A stretch of DNA of 64,000 nucleotides from Christensenella tenuis (lineage in GTDB: Bacteria > Bacillota > Clostridia > Christensenellales > Christensenellaceae): positions 62,001 to 126,000 of the forward strand of contig NZ_JACOON010000005.1 in assembly GCF_014287795.1 (NCBI RefSeq), in the 5' to 3' direction. The notes beneath the pieces were generated by a model. That model did not search any database and had not been told where the DNA came from. It saw only the letters and a list, made by a program, of their open reading frames with translations. Position numbers and translations under genes: made by a program. Of the stretch, positions 25,891-34,780 are shown in pieces. Within the stretch, counting starts at the first letter, position 1. Each line of letters starts with the position of its first letter.

Positions 25891-26448
25891 ATGGAGATAA
25901 AGCGGTTGAATTACGAGGTGCGCAGCGTAGCAGAGCAGGATTATAAAGAAATACACAGGATTTATGCGCCCTATGTACGGGATACGGCAATCTCCTTTGA
26001 AGTGGATGTGCCTTCCGAAAAAGAAATTAAGGAACGGATTGCGGCGGTTTCAAAGAAGTATCCTTATTTGGTTTGCGTGGAGGACCGTAAAATCATAGGC
26101 TACGCTTATGCTTCGGAGCATCAAAAGAGGGCTGCGTATTGTTACGGTGTCGATGTTTCCATTTATCTTGAACAAAACCGGCATTCGGAAGGATTCGGGA
26201 CTTTACTGTATAAGCGCCTGTTTGAGTTGCTGGCCAAGCAGGGCTATATGAACGCCTATGCGGGAATTACACTGCCAAATGAAAAAAGCTGCAAGTTACA
26301 TGAAAAATTTGGGTTTGTCCCAGTGGGAACCTATCATAAGACAGGCTATAAATTTGGCAGGTGGTACGACGTCTTGTGGATGGAGAAGCGCATCCGGGAG
26401 ACGCTTCCACAGGCGGGAATTCTTGATATACGAGATATAATCGGATAA
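25891..26448 (+). CDS. GNAT-family N-acetyltransferase (phosphinothricin acetyltransferase-like)
   Basis: A 185-residue GNAT enzyme of the PAT/YncA branch. The N-terminus VRSVAEQDYKEIHRIYAPYV, the ISFEVDVPS segment near residue 34, YASEHQKRAAYCYGVDVSIYL and the acetyl-CoA loop R-H-S-E-G-F-G, then LPNEKSCKLHEKFGF are characteristic. It would acetylate a small amine or an amino acid analogue; substrate unknown. The loop normally begins with G (RGKGIG); here it starts with HSEGFG. A TATAAT is at 25859-25864. The ATG at 25891 is chosen, though the TTG at 25882 is in frame. Confidence 0.85.
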   Translation: MEIKRLNYEVRSVAEQDYKEIHRIYAPYVRDTAISFEVDVPSEKEIKERIAAVSKKYPYLVCVEDRKIIGYAYASEHQKRAAYCYGVDVSIYLEQNRHSEGFGTLLYKRLFELLAKQGYMNAYAGITLPNEKSCKLHEKFGFVPVGTYHKTGYKFGRWYDVLWMEKRIRETLPQAGILDIRDIIG

Positions 26449-26615
26449 AAAACAGTTTCTTTTTATACTATGGGGACAGACTGCGGTAACCCTGGAAAAA
26501 ATGAAAGCCCTGGTGTTTTGCAGGCAGCATGGTTTTTATAAAAAACGGCAGGGCCAAAAACCACAATACCGTTTCCGGCATTTATGCCGTCTTGATAGAG
26601 CCGCCGCTTGCCCCG
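26449..26615. other. Convergent intergenic stretch
   Basis: Short region between the acetyltransferase gene and the convergent cupin gene with no gene or clear terminator seen. Confidence 0.4.
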
Positions 26616-26945
26616 TTATTGTTGTGGGACGACTGCGAAAAAGACGAGAGCCTCCATGCCGTCCGCAATCAGGCTGTGCGTATGTCCTTTCGGGCAATAG
26701 TGACATACCCCGGGCGCGAGAACTTCCCCGGCTCCGTCGCAAAACGCCTTTCCTGTTCCCGAAAGGATAAAAATAATTTCGCTGCCCGTTTCATGGGGAT
26801 GCGGGCCAATCGATGCGCCGGGTGCGAGCCGTCCATGCATAATGCGGTTGTTTTCGTCCGCGAACATCCGCGCATAAGTGGACTGCTTCCCGCCATAGAA
26901 GTTCTTGATTTCCGTTTCATCCAGTTGGTTAAAATCAATCCGCAT
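26616..26945 (-). CDS. Small cupin-domain protein
   Basis: A 109-residue single cupin barrel. The first metal motif is seen around GPHPHETGSEIIFILSG (His, His, Glu) near residues 47-63, the second around GVCHYCPKGHTHSL near residues 79-91. No DNA-binding domain is fused. It lies 3 bases after the YjbR-like gene in the same direction, with GGAAGGA before the ATG, so it is the last gene of a three-gene operon with an aminotransferase. A small-molecule isomerase, sensor or storage role is possible; not resolved. Confidence 0.88.
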   Translation of the reverse strand: MRIDFNQLDETEIKNFYGGKQSTYARMFADENNRIMHGRLAPGASIGPHPHETGSEIIFILSGTGKAFCDGAGEVLAPGVCHYCPKGHTHSLIADGMEALVFFAVVPQQ

Positions 26946-26948
26946 ACC

Positions 26949-27317
26949 TTATTCCTTCCCGTTTTCGATTTCGCTCCGCTTTTTTTTCGGTAATGCGCGA
27001 AGCCCGGCTTCGTATGCCCAATCGGCCATCTCGCGCACGGTTTCTTCAGGAATAGCGCCCTCGAGATACAGCGAATTCCAATGTACCTTATTCATATAGT
27101 AACCGGGAACGACCGCGCCGGGATACTGCTTTCGCAGGAAATCTCCCAGCGAGGGTTCGAGTTTTATCGTAAAAATAGGCTTTCCATCCTTATCGCCGCC
27201 CTGCATGGCAAACATTTTTCCGCCTACAAAATAGCGGGTGGCCTCCCATTCGGGCTGGTAGTCTTTGACCACGCCCGCTTTTTGAAGGAAATAACCGCCG
27301 AGCCATTCATAATTCAA
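26949..27317 (-). CDS. MmcQ/YjbR family protein
   Basis: A 122-residue protein of the MmcQ/YjbR (CyaY-like fold) family. WEATRYFVGGKMFAM near residue 24 and the VPGYYMNKVHWNSLYL segment near residue 67 are family landmarks. These small proteins are often annotated DNA-binding, but the function is not well established. Its start overlaps the stop of the aminotransferase gene by 4 bases, so translation is coupled. Confidence 0.88.
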   Translation of the reverse strand: MNYEWLGGYFLQKAGVVKDYQPEWEATRYFVGGKMFAMQGGDKDGKPIFTIKLEPSLGDFLRKQYPGAVVPGYYMNKVHWNSLYLEGAIPEETVREMADWAYEAGLRALPKKKRSEIENGKE

Positions 27318-28477
27318 CGGACCATCCCGCTTTCACGGATCAGGCGTACCGCGCGTTCAATGGTGGGCACGTCCGCCACCAAGGCAAGACGCACGAAGCC
27401 TTCGCCCGCAGGACCAAAGCTCTCGCCGGGCGTGCAGATCACTCCCGTTTTATCCATCAGCTCGAGTGCGAACTCCCACGATTTTTCATAGCCTTCTGGC
27501 AGCGGCGCCCATACGAACATGGTGCCCGGGGAATCGGGAACGTTCCAGCCGATGCTCCGCAGGCCGCCGCACAGTGCATCCCTGCGCTCGCGGTACCCCT
27601 TGCGGTTGCGCTCCAGAATATCCTGGGGTCCGTTTAATGCTGCAATGGCCGCCTTTTGCACCGGGAAAGAGATGCCGTAATCGATCTGTGAACGCAGGCA
27701 GCGGAAATTACGGATGATCTCCGTATTGCCCATGGCAAAAGAGATGCGCAGTCCGGTCAGGTTATAAGATTTGGAAAGGGAGTTGAACTCAATCCCCACG
27801 TCCATCGCGCCCGGAACGGCAAGGAACGACATTCCCGGCTCGCTATCCATCACAAGTTCGGAGTAGGCGTTGTCATGGACGACAATCACATCGTATTTTT
27901 TCGCCCATGCGACGAGTTTTTCATAAAATGCATAATCCGCGACCGCCGTCACCGGGTTGTTAGGATAGGAAACGACGATCATTTTTGCCCGCCGGGCGAC
28001 ATCTTCTGGGATGCTGCCAAAATCAATCAGGAAGTTATTTTCCTTTTTCAGCGGCGTATAATAGATTTCCGCTTCCGCCATCCGCGGGCCGAACATAAAT
28101 ACCGGATAGCACGGGTCCGGAGCGATCACAAGATCGCCGGGGTTGCAGATCGGGAGCGCCACATGCGCCATACCCTCCTGCGTGCCGTAAACGGACATCA
28201 CCTGCTGCGGCGTCAGGGAAACGTCGTAACGGCGGCCGTACCACGCGATTACCGCCTCCACGAGTTCGGGAAGGTCGGCGAGGGAATATTTAAAGTTATC
28301 TGCTATGCCCGCCGCTTCTTTGAGCGCCGCGATCACATGGCCGTCCGGCCTGAAATCGGGCGTGCCTACCGAAAGGTTGATGACCTCCATGCCCTTCTGC
28401 AGGAGTTCCGCGCGCTTTTCCTCCAGCTTGGAAAAAATGTTCAAATCGAACACTTTCATTTTATTTGCAAATTTCAT
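27314..28477 (-). CDS. Class I/II aminotransferase (LL-diaminopimelate aminotransferase-like)
   Basis: A 387-residue PLP enzyme of fold type I. NLSVGTPDF near residue 35, YGTQEGMAH near residue 99, PDPCYP near residue 121, SYPNNPVTA near residue 166, HDNAYSEL near residue 196 and SLSKSYNLTGLRI with the PLP lysine near residue 230 are present. The family includes DapL and related aminotransferases acting on amino and keto acids; specificity cannot be fixed. The ATG at 28477 follows GGAGG by 6 bases; the frame opens five codons earlier. Confidence 0.9.
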   Translation of the reverse strand: MKFANKMKVFDLNIFSKLEEKRAELLQKGMEVINLSVGTPDFRPDGHVIAALKEAAGIADNFKYSLADLPELVEAVIAWYGRRYDVSLTPQQVMSVYGTQEGMAHVALPICNPGDLVIAPDPCYPVFMFGPRMAEAEIYYTPLKKENNFLIDFGSIPEDVARRAKMIVVSYPNNPVTAVADYAFYEKLVAWAKKYDVIVVHDNAYSELVMDSEPGMSFLAVPGAMDVGIEFNSLSKSYNLTGLRISFAMGNTEIIRNFRCLRSQIDYGISFPVQKAAIAALNGPQDILERNRKGYRERRDALCGGLRSIGWNVPDSPGTMFVWAPLPEGYEKSWEFALELMDKTGVICTPGESFGPAGEGFVRLALVADVPTIERAVRLIRESGMVR

Positions 28478-28575
28478 GTTCCGCCTCCGCAAGTTGTGGT
28501 TAATTGATATATGGATATCTTACCGCAAACATGCTGCGCCTGCAAGCGCAATCCTCGGTATTACCGGGACTGAAG

Positions 28576-28605
28576 TTGACAGCGGCGCAGCGCGCGGGGT
28601 ATACT
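28576..28605 (+). promoter_or_regulatory. Promoter of the mgtA leader
   Basis: A consensus TTGACA (28576-28581) with an 18-base spacer and TATACT (28600-28605), directly upstream of the M-box. Confidence 0.8.
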
Positions 28606-28629
28606 GGAAGCCGGAAATAAATAGTTCGA

Positions 28630-28782
28630 TTTCGGTAGGCGAGGTTATCGCAGGGATACGGATTGCTGCCGCAAAATAGTGGAGACACTATGAGAGGGTC
28701 AGCAGTTTATGTCGAAACCAAGGCATAGACTAATGCAATTTCATTGCCCTGCGATGCTGAAGCTTGAACGGTAGCGCGATTT
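28630..28782 (+). promoter_or_regulatory. M-box (Mg2+) riboswitch
   Basis: The leader carries the conserved M-box blocks in order: GGTAGGCGAGG, GGATACGGATTGCTGCCGC, GAGGGTCAGCAG, GGCATAGAC, then GATGCTGAAGCTTGAACGG. These closely resemble the ykoK/mgtE leader of Bacillus subtilis. The known mechanism is that high Mg2+ folds the aptamer and favours termination. The terminator and a magnesium transporter gene downstream agree with this. Confidence 0.93.
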
Positions 28783-28806
28783 TTCGCGTGTTTCTGATGT
28801 GGGACC

Positions 28807-28850
28807 AGTCCTGCTGTTGCGTTCATGCTTCGGCGGGACTTTTATTTTCC
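28807..28850 (+). terminator. M-box-controlled terminator
   Basis: Arms AGTCCTGCTG (28807-28816) and CGGCGGGACT (28831-28840) pair fully with two G-U pairs, followed by TTTTATTTT. It lies between the aptamer and mgtA. Confidence 0.82.
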
Positions 28851-28880
28851 ATGATCCGATTACGAAAGGAAGTGAGAAAC

Positions 28881-28973
28881 GTGGATATGGCAGACCGAAG
28901 GACAGACCAAGGCCCGGGAGGACAGCGCATTGCGCCGCGTTTCTCCGGGGCCGAAACTTCAGATAGGAGGTAA
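28881..28973 (+). CDS. Candidate 30-residue leader ORF upstream of mgtA
   Basis: A GTG-started frame encodes a 30-residue Arg- and Gly-rich peptide (VDMADRRTDQGPGG at the start). AAAGGA lies 10 bases upstream. Its stop codon overlaps the AGGAGG of mgtA, so translation of the small frame would cover or expose the mgtA ribosome-binding site. Salmonella mgtA also has a leader peptide, though it is unrelated in sequence. Coding status is unproven. Confidence 0.4.
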   Translation: MDMADRRTDQGPGGQRIAPRFSGAETSDRR

Positions 28974-28979
28974 GGACCC

Positions 28980-31661
28980 ATGAACAGGAAAACAAACAAC
29001 GCCCTGCAAACGCGCGGGGCCATGGAAGCAAAGGAACGGCTGCTTTGGGCTTCGGGAAAGAGCCAGGACAGCGTCCTGAAACAATATGCAAATACATATG
29101 ACGGCTACCCTGGGAATAGCGTCCGGGAAATGCGCGTGCGCTTCGGCGAAAACCGTATCACCTATGGAGGCGGGGATTCGCTCGGGAAAAGGCTGGCAAA
29201 GGCATTTTTAAATCCGTTTACGGCCGTACTGCTGGTTCTGGCGGTCATTTCGTTTATCACGGACGTAGCATTTGCACAGCCAGGGGAACAGGACGCCCTT
29301 TCCGTTATCATCGTGCTTGCGATGGTAGCGGTAAGCGGAACGCTGCAATTTGTACAGGAAACGCGCTCGGGTAAGGCAGCGGAGCGGCTGTCTGAACTGG
29401 TGGAGACTACTACCGCCGTAGTGCGGAAAGGTATTGAGGCGGAAATCCCGCTCGACGAAGTTGTGGTAGGCGATGTCGTGCGCCTTGCGGCGGGCGACAT
29501 GGTTCCCGCCGACCTGCGGGTGTTGCAGGCAAAGGATTTATTCGTAAGCCAGTCGTCCCTCACGGGGGAAAGCGAACCGGTGGAGAAATACGGGCGCGCG
29601 GTGCGCGGCGGAGAAACGGATGCGCTCCAGCGCGATAACCTCGCTTTTATGGGAAGCAATGTGGTAAGCGGAAGCGCGACCGCCCTTGTGATTGCCGTGG
29701 GCGACGATACGGTGCTTGGTTCCCTCGCCCGCCAAATTACTGGCCAGAAGCCCAAGACCAGCTTTGAAAAGGGAGTCAACTCCGTTTCGTGGGTGCTCAT
29801 TCGCTTTATGTTGGTGATGGTGCCCGTCGTACTGTTCCTGAACGGTTTTACCAAAGGAGACTGGATGCAGGCGTTCCTCTTCGCCATTTCCGTGGCCGTG
29901 GGCCTCACGCCTGAAATGCTGCCCATGATCGTTTCAGCGAACCTCGCCCGGGGCGCGGTGGCGATGTCGAAGGAAAAGGTCATCGTCAAGCAGCTCGGCG
30001 CGATCCAGAATTTCGGCGCAATGGACGTGCTGTGTACGGATAAGACGGGAACGCTTACGCAGGACAAGGTGGTGCTCGAATACTCGCTTGATATCCATGG
30101 CAACGAGGATGCGCGCGTGCTGCGCCATGCGTTTCTTAACAGTTACCACCAGACAGGGCTGCGGAACCTGATGGACGCCGCCGTCATGAACCATGCGCAG
30201 GATGTGGGGATGGAGGAACTTGCGGAGGATTACCGCAAGGTGGACGAAATTCCCTTTGATTTCAACCGCCGCCGCATGAGCGTGGTCGTCGCGGATAAAA
30301 AGGGGAAAACGCAGATTATCACCAAGGGTGCTGTCGAAGAGATGCTCGCGGTAAGCTCGTATGCGGAATATAAAGGGGAAGTAATTCCCCTTACGGAAGA
30401 GGTGCGGCAAGAGATCCTTGGAACCGTCGCCGGATATAACGCGGACGGAATGCGGGTTCTTGGGATTGCGCATAAATTGAGCGCGGATACGGGCCGCGCG
30501 TTTTCCGTGGACGATGAAACGGATATGGTGCTGATCGGCTATCTTGCGTTTCTTGACCCGCCGAAAGAAAGCACGGCGCGGGCGCTGAAACAACTGTATC
30601 AATATGGCGTCGGCATAAAGGTGCTGACGGGTGACAACGATGCAGTCACCACATATATCTGCCGCAAAGTGGGAATTCCGGCAAAGCATATCCTGCTCGG
30701 TGCGGATGTGGAAGGAATGGACGATGCGGCGCTGCGTGAGGCGGCGGAACGGACGCATGTATTTGCCAAGCTTTCCCCACAGCAAAAGGCGCGGATCGTG
30801 CGCGTGCTGCGGGCCTCGGGGCACGCGGTAGGCTTTCTTGGCGATGGTATCAACGACGCGGCCGCCATGAAGGAAGCGGACGTGGGGATCTCCGTGGATA
30901 CGGCGGTAGACGTGGCAAAGGAATCCGCTGACATTATCCTGCTGGAAAAGGACCTCTCCGTGCTCGTACAGGGCGTGATCGAAGGGCGCAAGACCTATGC
31001 CAATATCATCAAATATATCAAGATGACGGCAAGCTCCAATTTCGGCAATATGTTTTCTGTACTGGCAGCAAGCGCGTTTTTGCCTTTCCTGCCCATGACG
31101 CCCGTGCAGATCCTTTTGCTGAACCTGATTTACGATGTTTCGTGCCTCGCCGTGCCGTGGGACAATGTGGATGAGGACTACCTGCGCGTCCCGCGCACAT
31201 GGGACGCTTCCTCCATCAGCAAATTTATGGTGTGGATCGGCCCGTCAAGCTCGGTATTTGATATCACAACCTATCTCGCGATGTATTTCCTCATATGCCC
31301 GGTGGTATTCGGCGGCGCTTACCATACCCTTGGGGAAGCGGGACAGGAAAGTTTTGCGGCGCTGTTCCATGCGGGATGGTTTGTGGAATCCCTATGGACG
31401 CAGACGCTTGTCATCCACATGATCCGCACGCCGCACACGCCGTTTGTGAAGAGCCGGGCGTCGTGGCAGCTCACACTGCTCACCTCCATCGGCATTGCGG
31501 TGGGTACGGTGATCCCCTATACCATCGTGGGCAGGGAACTTGGCATGATGGCCATGCCCGGCAGCTATTTTATTCTCCTGCTTTTCACGATCCTGGCATA
31601 TATGGCGCTTGTGACGGTGCTCAAGAAACTGTTTATCCGAAAGTATGGAGAATTGCTGTAA
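28980..31661 (+). CDS. mgtA: Magnesium-translocating P-type ATPase
   Basis: An 893-residue P3B-type ATPase that imports Mg2+ across the inner membrane. The cytoplasmic N-terminus carries a cation-ATPase N domain, the actuator loop has SLTGESEPVEKYG near residue 192, a transmembrane GLTPEMLPMI motif lies near residue 307, the phosphorylation site is DKTGTLTQDK near residue 353 and the hinge is GDGINDAAAMKEADVGISVD near residue 623. About ten membrane helices. The M-box, terminator and small leader frame upstream strongly support Mg2+ as substrate. Confidence 0.95.
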   Translation: MNRKTNNALQTRGAMEAKERLLWASGKSQDSVLKQYANTYDGYPGNSVREMRVRFGENRITYGGGDSLGKRLAKAFLNPFTAVLLVLAVISFITDVAFAQPGEQDALSVIIVLAMVAVSGTLQFVQETRSGKAAERLSELVETTTAVVRKGIEAEIPLDEVVVGDVVRLAAGDMVPADLRVLQAKDLFVSQSSLTGESEPVEKYGRAVRGGETDALQRDNLAFMGSNVVSGSATALVIAVGDDTVLGSLARQITGQKPKTSFEKGVNSVSWVLIRFMLVMVPVVLFLNGFTKGDWMQAFLFAISVAVGLTPEMLPMIVSANLARGAVAMSKEKVIVKQLGAIQNFGAMDVLCTDKTGTLTQDKVVLEYSLDIHGNEDARVLRHAFLNSYHQTGLRNLMDAAVMNHAQDVGMEELAEDYRKVDEIPFDFNRRRMSVVVADKKGKTQIITKGAVEEMLAVSSYAEYKGEVIPLTEEVRQEILGTVAGYNADGMRVLGIAHKLSADTGRAFSVDDETDMVLIGYLAFLDPPKESTARALKQLYQYGVGIKVLTGDNDAVTTYICRKVGIPAKHILLGADVEGMDDAALREAAERTHVFAKLSPQQKARIVRVLRASGHAVGFLGDGINDAAAMKEADVGISVDTAVDVAKESADIILLEKDLSVLVQGVIEGRKTYANIIKYIKMTASSNFGNMFSVLAASAFLPFLPMTPVQILLLNLIYDVSCLAVPWDNVDEDYLRVPRTWDASSISKFMVWIGPSSSVFDITTYLAMYFLICPVVFGGAYHTLGEAGQESFAALFHAGWFVESLWTQTLVIHMIRTPHTPFVKSRASWQLTLLTSIGIAVGTVIPYTIVGRELGMMAMPGSYFILLLFTILAYMALVTVLKKLFIRKYGELL

Positions 31662-31765
31662 GGCGCCGCTTGTCCCTGCGGATAAAAGCCCCTATCCATT
31701 TTTTGCCTTTTTATGGAGAGCGGCTGAAATAACGCTTTTTTGTAAGACAAAACTTTTATAGGATC

Positions 31766-31800
31766 AGCAAAGGCCGCCAGCTCAGATGGCGGCCTTTGCT
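31766..31800. terminator. Hairpin between mgtA and the convergent kinase gene
   Basis: A 13-bp stem (AGCAAAGGCCGCC at 31766-31778 with GGCGGCCTTTGCT at 31788-31800). Flanking T-runs are weak, so termination strength is uncertain. Confidence 0.6.
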
Positions 31801-31941
31801 GCTTTGGGATGCCAATAACATAGGACTGGTTTGACCCGATACACAGAAAACGAAAATCTATCTGTTTATTGCGATGATGCAAGTTGCACAGGGATAGGGC
31901 GTGAGGGCTGCCGCGCAGCCGGCCATACCGAAACCGGCGAA
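31801..31941. other. Short convergent intergenic stretch
   Basis: No gene seen. It lies downstream of the histidine kinase stop. Confidence 0.4.
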
Positions 31942-33300
31942 TCATTTAGCGGCAATGGGAATATAGAACCTGAAAATACTGCCGTGCCCGGCTGTGCTTT
32001 CAGCAGAGATGCCGCCTCCGTGGACGCATATTATCCATTTGACGATGGGCAGGCCAAGGCCGCTGCTGCTTTCCGTATTATGCGCGGTGCGTGCGCTGTC
32101 GGCTTGGAAAAAGCGTTCCCATATGTGCGGCATATCTTTCTCGCTTATACCTATACCGTTATCTTCAACAGAGCCGCGCACAAAGCCGCCGTCCTTTTTA
32201 AGCCGCAGCCTTATATAACCGCCTTCTTCACCAAAACGTATGGCATTTTCAATAAGGTTTATGAGCATGCGCATCATCAAAAGTTCATCCGCATATACAT
32301 ATAAACCGGGGGAGATATCTTTGTGGATTGTGATGCCGCGCTCTGCGGATTTTGAGGAAAGCTCATCGGCGACTGATTCCATAAGCGAGGAAAGGTCGAG
32401 GGTTTCCTTTTGGATCGCCTGGGTTCCGCTATCCATGCGCGAAAGCAGCAGCAATTGGTTTACAAGCCCGGACATACGTTCCGTTTGCTGCAGGATAACA
32501 TTGAGCGCCTGCGTCTTATCAGCTTCGCCGCCACGGGTAAGGGCGTAATCGCATTGCGTGCGGATGACGCTGAGCGGCGTGCGAAGTTCGTGCGATGCAT
32601 CTGATGCGAAACGTTTTTGCTGTTCGAAGGCTGATTGCAGGCGGGAGAACATTTGATCGAACGTATCGGCGAGCTGTCCAAATTCATCTTTTTGGCCGAT
32701 AAGGCCTATCCTGCGCGTAAGGTCGTCACCGTCGGCAATACTGCGGGCAGTGCTGGTGATGCGCACCATAGGCCGGAAAGCGCGCCATGTTATATAATAT
32801 CCGCCAAGGGCAGCTAATAAGGCCAGGGGAACTATCATCCATAAAAATACGCGGGTAGAGTAGCTTTCTACATTTATTACGGAATCGAGAACCATACATG
32901 TTCTGATCCAGACGTACACATCGCCGCGCACGTTGTAGAGCGTATCGTATACATGCCACACACGCCCGGAATCGCCTGTGACGCGGCGTATTTCACCCTC
33001 GCGGAAATCAAGATCGAAATCGGGGATGCGTCCATAATGCATAATATTTCCGCTGTTGTCATATATCATGACGCTGGCATAATCGATATCGTTGATATCA
33101 TGATCGATCTCAAGCCCGCCTTCGTCAATATCTATCTCGTCCATGGCGGCTGCCGCCGCATGGTGGAGTGTTTCGCTTACGTAGGCGGCTGCCTGGCTGC
33201 CGCTGCTGAAACGCAGTATAAGGAACACGGCCACTGCGATCAGTATGAGCATGGCAGTATACCAAAACACAACACGTTGGCGGATGCTAAGGGTTTTCAT
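31942..33300 (-). CDS. Sensor histidine kinase
   Basis: A 452-residue membrane kinase. One helix near residues 10-30, an extracellular sensor of about 120 acidic residues (MDEIDIDEGGLEIDHD region), a second helix near 152-170, then HAMP (FRPMVRITSTARSIADGDDL), the H-box DASHELRTPLS with the phosphorylated His near residue 237, and catalytic domain boxes N (NLIENAIRFG), G1 (VEDNGIGI) and G2 (GLGLPIVKW). Its start overlaps the regulator stop by 4 bases. The acidic sensor domain could bind cations or antimicrobial peptides (inference). Confidence 0.93.
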   Translation of the reverse strand: MKTLSIRQRVVFWYTAMLILIAVAVFLILRFSSGSQAAAYVSETLHHAAAAAMDEIDIDEGGLEIDHDINDIDYASVMIYDNSGNIMHYGRIPDFDLDFREGEIRRVTGDSGRVWHVYDTLYNVRGDVYVWIRTCMVLDSVINVESYSTRVFLWMIVPLALLAALGGYYITWRAFRPMVRITSTARSIADGDDLTRRIGLIGQKDEFGQLADTFDQMFSRLQSAFEQQKRFASDASHELRTPLSVIRTQCDYALTRGGEADKTQALNVILQQTERMSGLVNQLLLLSRMDSGTQAIQKETLDLSSLMESVADELSSKSAERGITIHKDISPGLYVYADELLMMRMLINLIENAIRFGEEGGYIRLRLKKDGGFVRGSVEDNGIGISEKDMPHIWERFFQADSARTAHNTESSSGLGLPIVKWIICVHGGGISAESTAGHGSIFRFYIPIAAK

Positions 33301-33968
33301 TTTTCCAGCCTCATTACATAACCGACGTTTCTGACCGTGTGGATAAGTTGCGGACGCCCCTCGCGGTGCAACAGGTTGCGGAGCTTGCGTATGTATACAT
33401 CTACAACGTTAGATCCCCCATCATAATCGTAGCTCCAAATATGTTCTTCTATACGTGGGCGTGACAATACAACGCCGGGATTACGCATGAAATATTCAAG
33501 TATAGCGAATTCGCGGCCGGATAAAAACAACTCTTCTTCGGCAAGGAATACGCGGTGGCTTGCAGGATCCAGCTTAAGGTCGCCAAGGACAAGAAGATTG
33601 GGAGAACCGTTTTTACCGCGCAGCAAGACCCTCAGCCTGGCAAGCAGCTCTTCATAGGCAAACGGTTTGACAAGGTAATCGTCCGCGCCCGTGTCGAGGC
33701 CGTTTACACGGTCTTCGATGCTGTCACGTGCGGTAAGCAAAAGAACCGGCGTATTGTCTCCGGCGCCGCGCATCCTATGAAGTATCTCAAGGCCGTCTAT
33801 CGAAGGCAACATTATATCGAGGACAATGCCGTCGTAATCGGCGGATTCTATATAGTCAACGGCCTCGCATCCGTCAAGGCAACTGTCTACGGCATAACCC
33901 TCATCGGTTAAAATTTTTGAGATAAGCTTGTTGAGTTCAGGTTCATCTTCTACGACGAGTATACGCAC
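33297..33968 (-). CDS. OmpR/PhoB-family response regulator
   Basis: A 223-residue regulator: receiver domain with VVEDEPELNKL, phosphorylated Asp51 (IVLDIML), LLLTARD and GADDYLVKPFAYEELLAR, then an OmpR winged helix with SGREFAILEYFMRNPG and VVDVYIRKLR. The start codon is GTG at 33968 with an AAGGAGGAG site. It is co-transcribed with the kinase and probably binds the repeat upstream, controlling both its own operon and the divergent lipoprotein. Confidence 0.95.
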   Translation of the reverse strand: MRILVVEDEPELNKLISKILTDEGYAVDSCLDGCEAVDYIESADYDGIVLDIMLPSIDGLEILHRMRGAGDNTPVLLLTARDSIEDRVNGLDTGADDYLVKPFAYEELLARLRVLLRGKNGSPNLLVLGDLKLDPASHRVFLAEEELFLSGREFAILEYFMRNPGVVLSRPRIEEHIWSYDYDGGSNVVDVYIRKLRNLLHREGRPQLIHTVRNVGYVMRLEK

Positions 33969-34025
33969 CCTGTCTCCTCCTTATATTAATATACGCTGTG
34001 TTTTGAATAAATATATTATATCAAT

Positions 34026-34076
34026 ATGAAATACAAATGAAAGCGAAAATCTTTTTTGTTTTCATTTGTATTTCAT
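34026..34076. promoter_or_regulatory. 17-bp perfect inverted repeat, probable response-regulator operator
   Basis: Arms ATGAAATACAAATGAAA (34026-34042) and TTTCATTTGTATTTCAT (34060-34076) are exact complements. Each arm itself contains TTTCAT twice in an 11-base direct register (TTTCATTTGTA then TTTCATTTTCA on the right), the usual layout of OmpR/PhoB-family sites. It lies between the two-component operon and the divergent lipoprotein gene. Confidence 0.72.
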
Positions 34077-34144
34077 TTTCAGATGATATTGTTTGGGCAT
34101 GAAAAGAACGGCAGAAAATGCCGAAAAATCAGGAGGAATTAAAA

Positions 34145-34726
34145 ATGAAAAAGAAACCAATCATGATCCTTGCGGCAGTAGCCTTAACAGCTGTTTTAAT
34201 GATAGGATGTTCGCCGGCAGCACAAATACAGGCTGCAGATATGTCTGCCCTGCAGCAGCAGCTGGAACAGATATCGGGTGATATTTCATCGCTTAAAGCA
34301 GATGTGGAAGGACTTAAAGCTGGAGCGGCACAGCAGGATACAAGTGCGGCGGACAATACAAAAACAGAAAGCGCACCCGCAGCTTCTGAAGCCCCGGCGG
34401 CCACAGCGACACCAATACCCCAGGCATCAGCCGGAACACGGAAAAGTACCGGCGACTATGATATCGCGGGCCTTACGGATAAGGTGAACGCTGTAATAGG
34501 AAAGATGGAAGCTGCAACAGCGCAGAATATGTTCGACGTTAAGTCGGAAGCAAAAGCGGTAGAGCGTGAAATAGAGATGCAGGAAGACACGGCCGAGTAC
34601 GATTACAGGCAGGGAAGCCTGAGCCGTGCAGACTATGGTTCGATAGATTCTGAATTGGGACGCCTGGAAGATCAACTGGATCATGCAGAAGATGCTATGG
34701 AGTTCAGACTGGGATATGACGACTAA
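34145..34726 (+). CDS. Coiled-coil lipoprotein, probable target of the two-component system
   Basis: A 193-residue secreted lipoprotein. The signal ends at the lipobox MIGC near residue 22. A leucine-zipper-like segment (SALQQQLEQISGDISSLKAD region) follows, then an Ala/Thr/Pro linker (residues about 70-100), and a C-terminal Glu/Asp-rich helical part (EMQEDTAEYDYRQGSLS). No enzyme motif. AGGAGG lies 8 bases before the ATG at 34145. It faces the regulator gene across the inverted repeat, so it is likely the system's output or a sensor partner in the envelope. Confidence 0.75.
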   Translation: MKKKPIMILAAVALTAVLMIGCSPAAQIQAADMSALQQQLEQISGDISSLKADVEGLKAGAAQQDTSAADNTKTESAPAASEAPAATATPIPQASAGTRKSTGDYDIAGLTDKVNAVIGKMEAATAQNMFDVKSEAKAVEREIEMQEDTAEYDYRQGSLSRADYGSIDSELGRLEDQLDHAEDAMEFRLGYDD

Positions 34727-34780
34727 ATCATATAAAACTATGGGGACGTCCAGTTAATAGAATTAAAAAGAGGAGACGGG

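Noticed and set aside
26469..34751. Shared ACTATGGGGAC at about 26469 and 34738, thought to be an insertion-sequence trace
   Set aside because: Only about 11 bases match, with different flanks, no inverted repeats and no transposase. Chance is sufficient.
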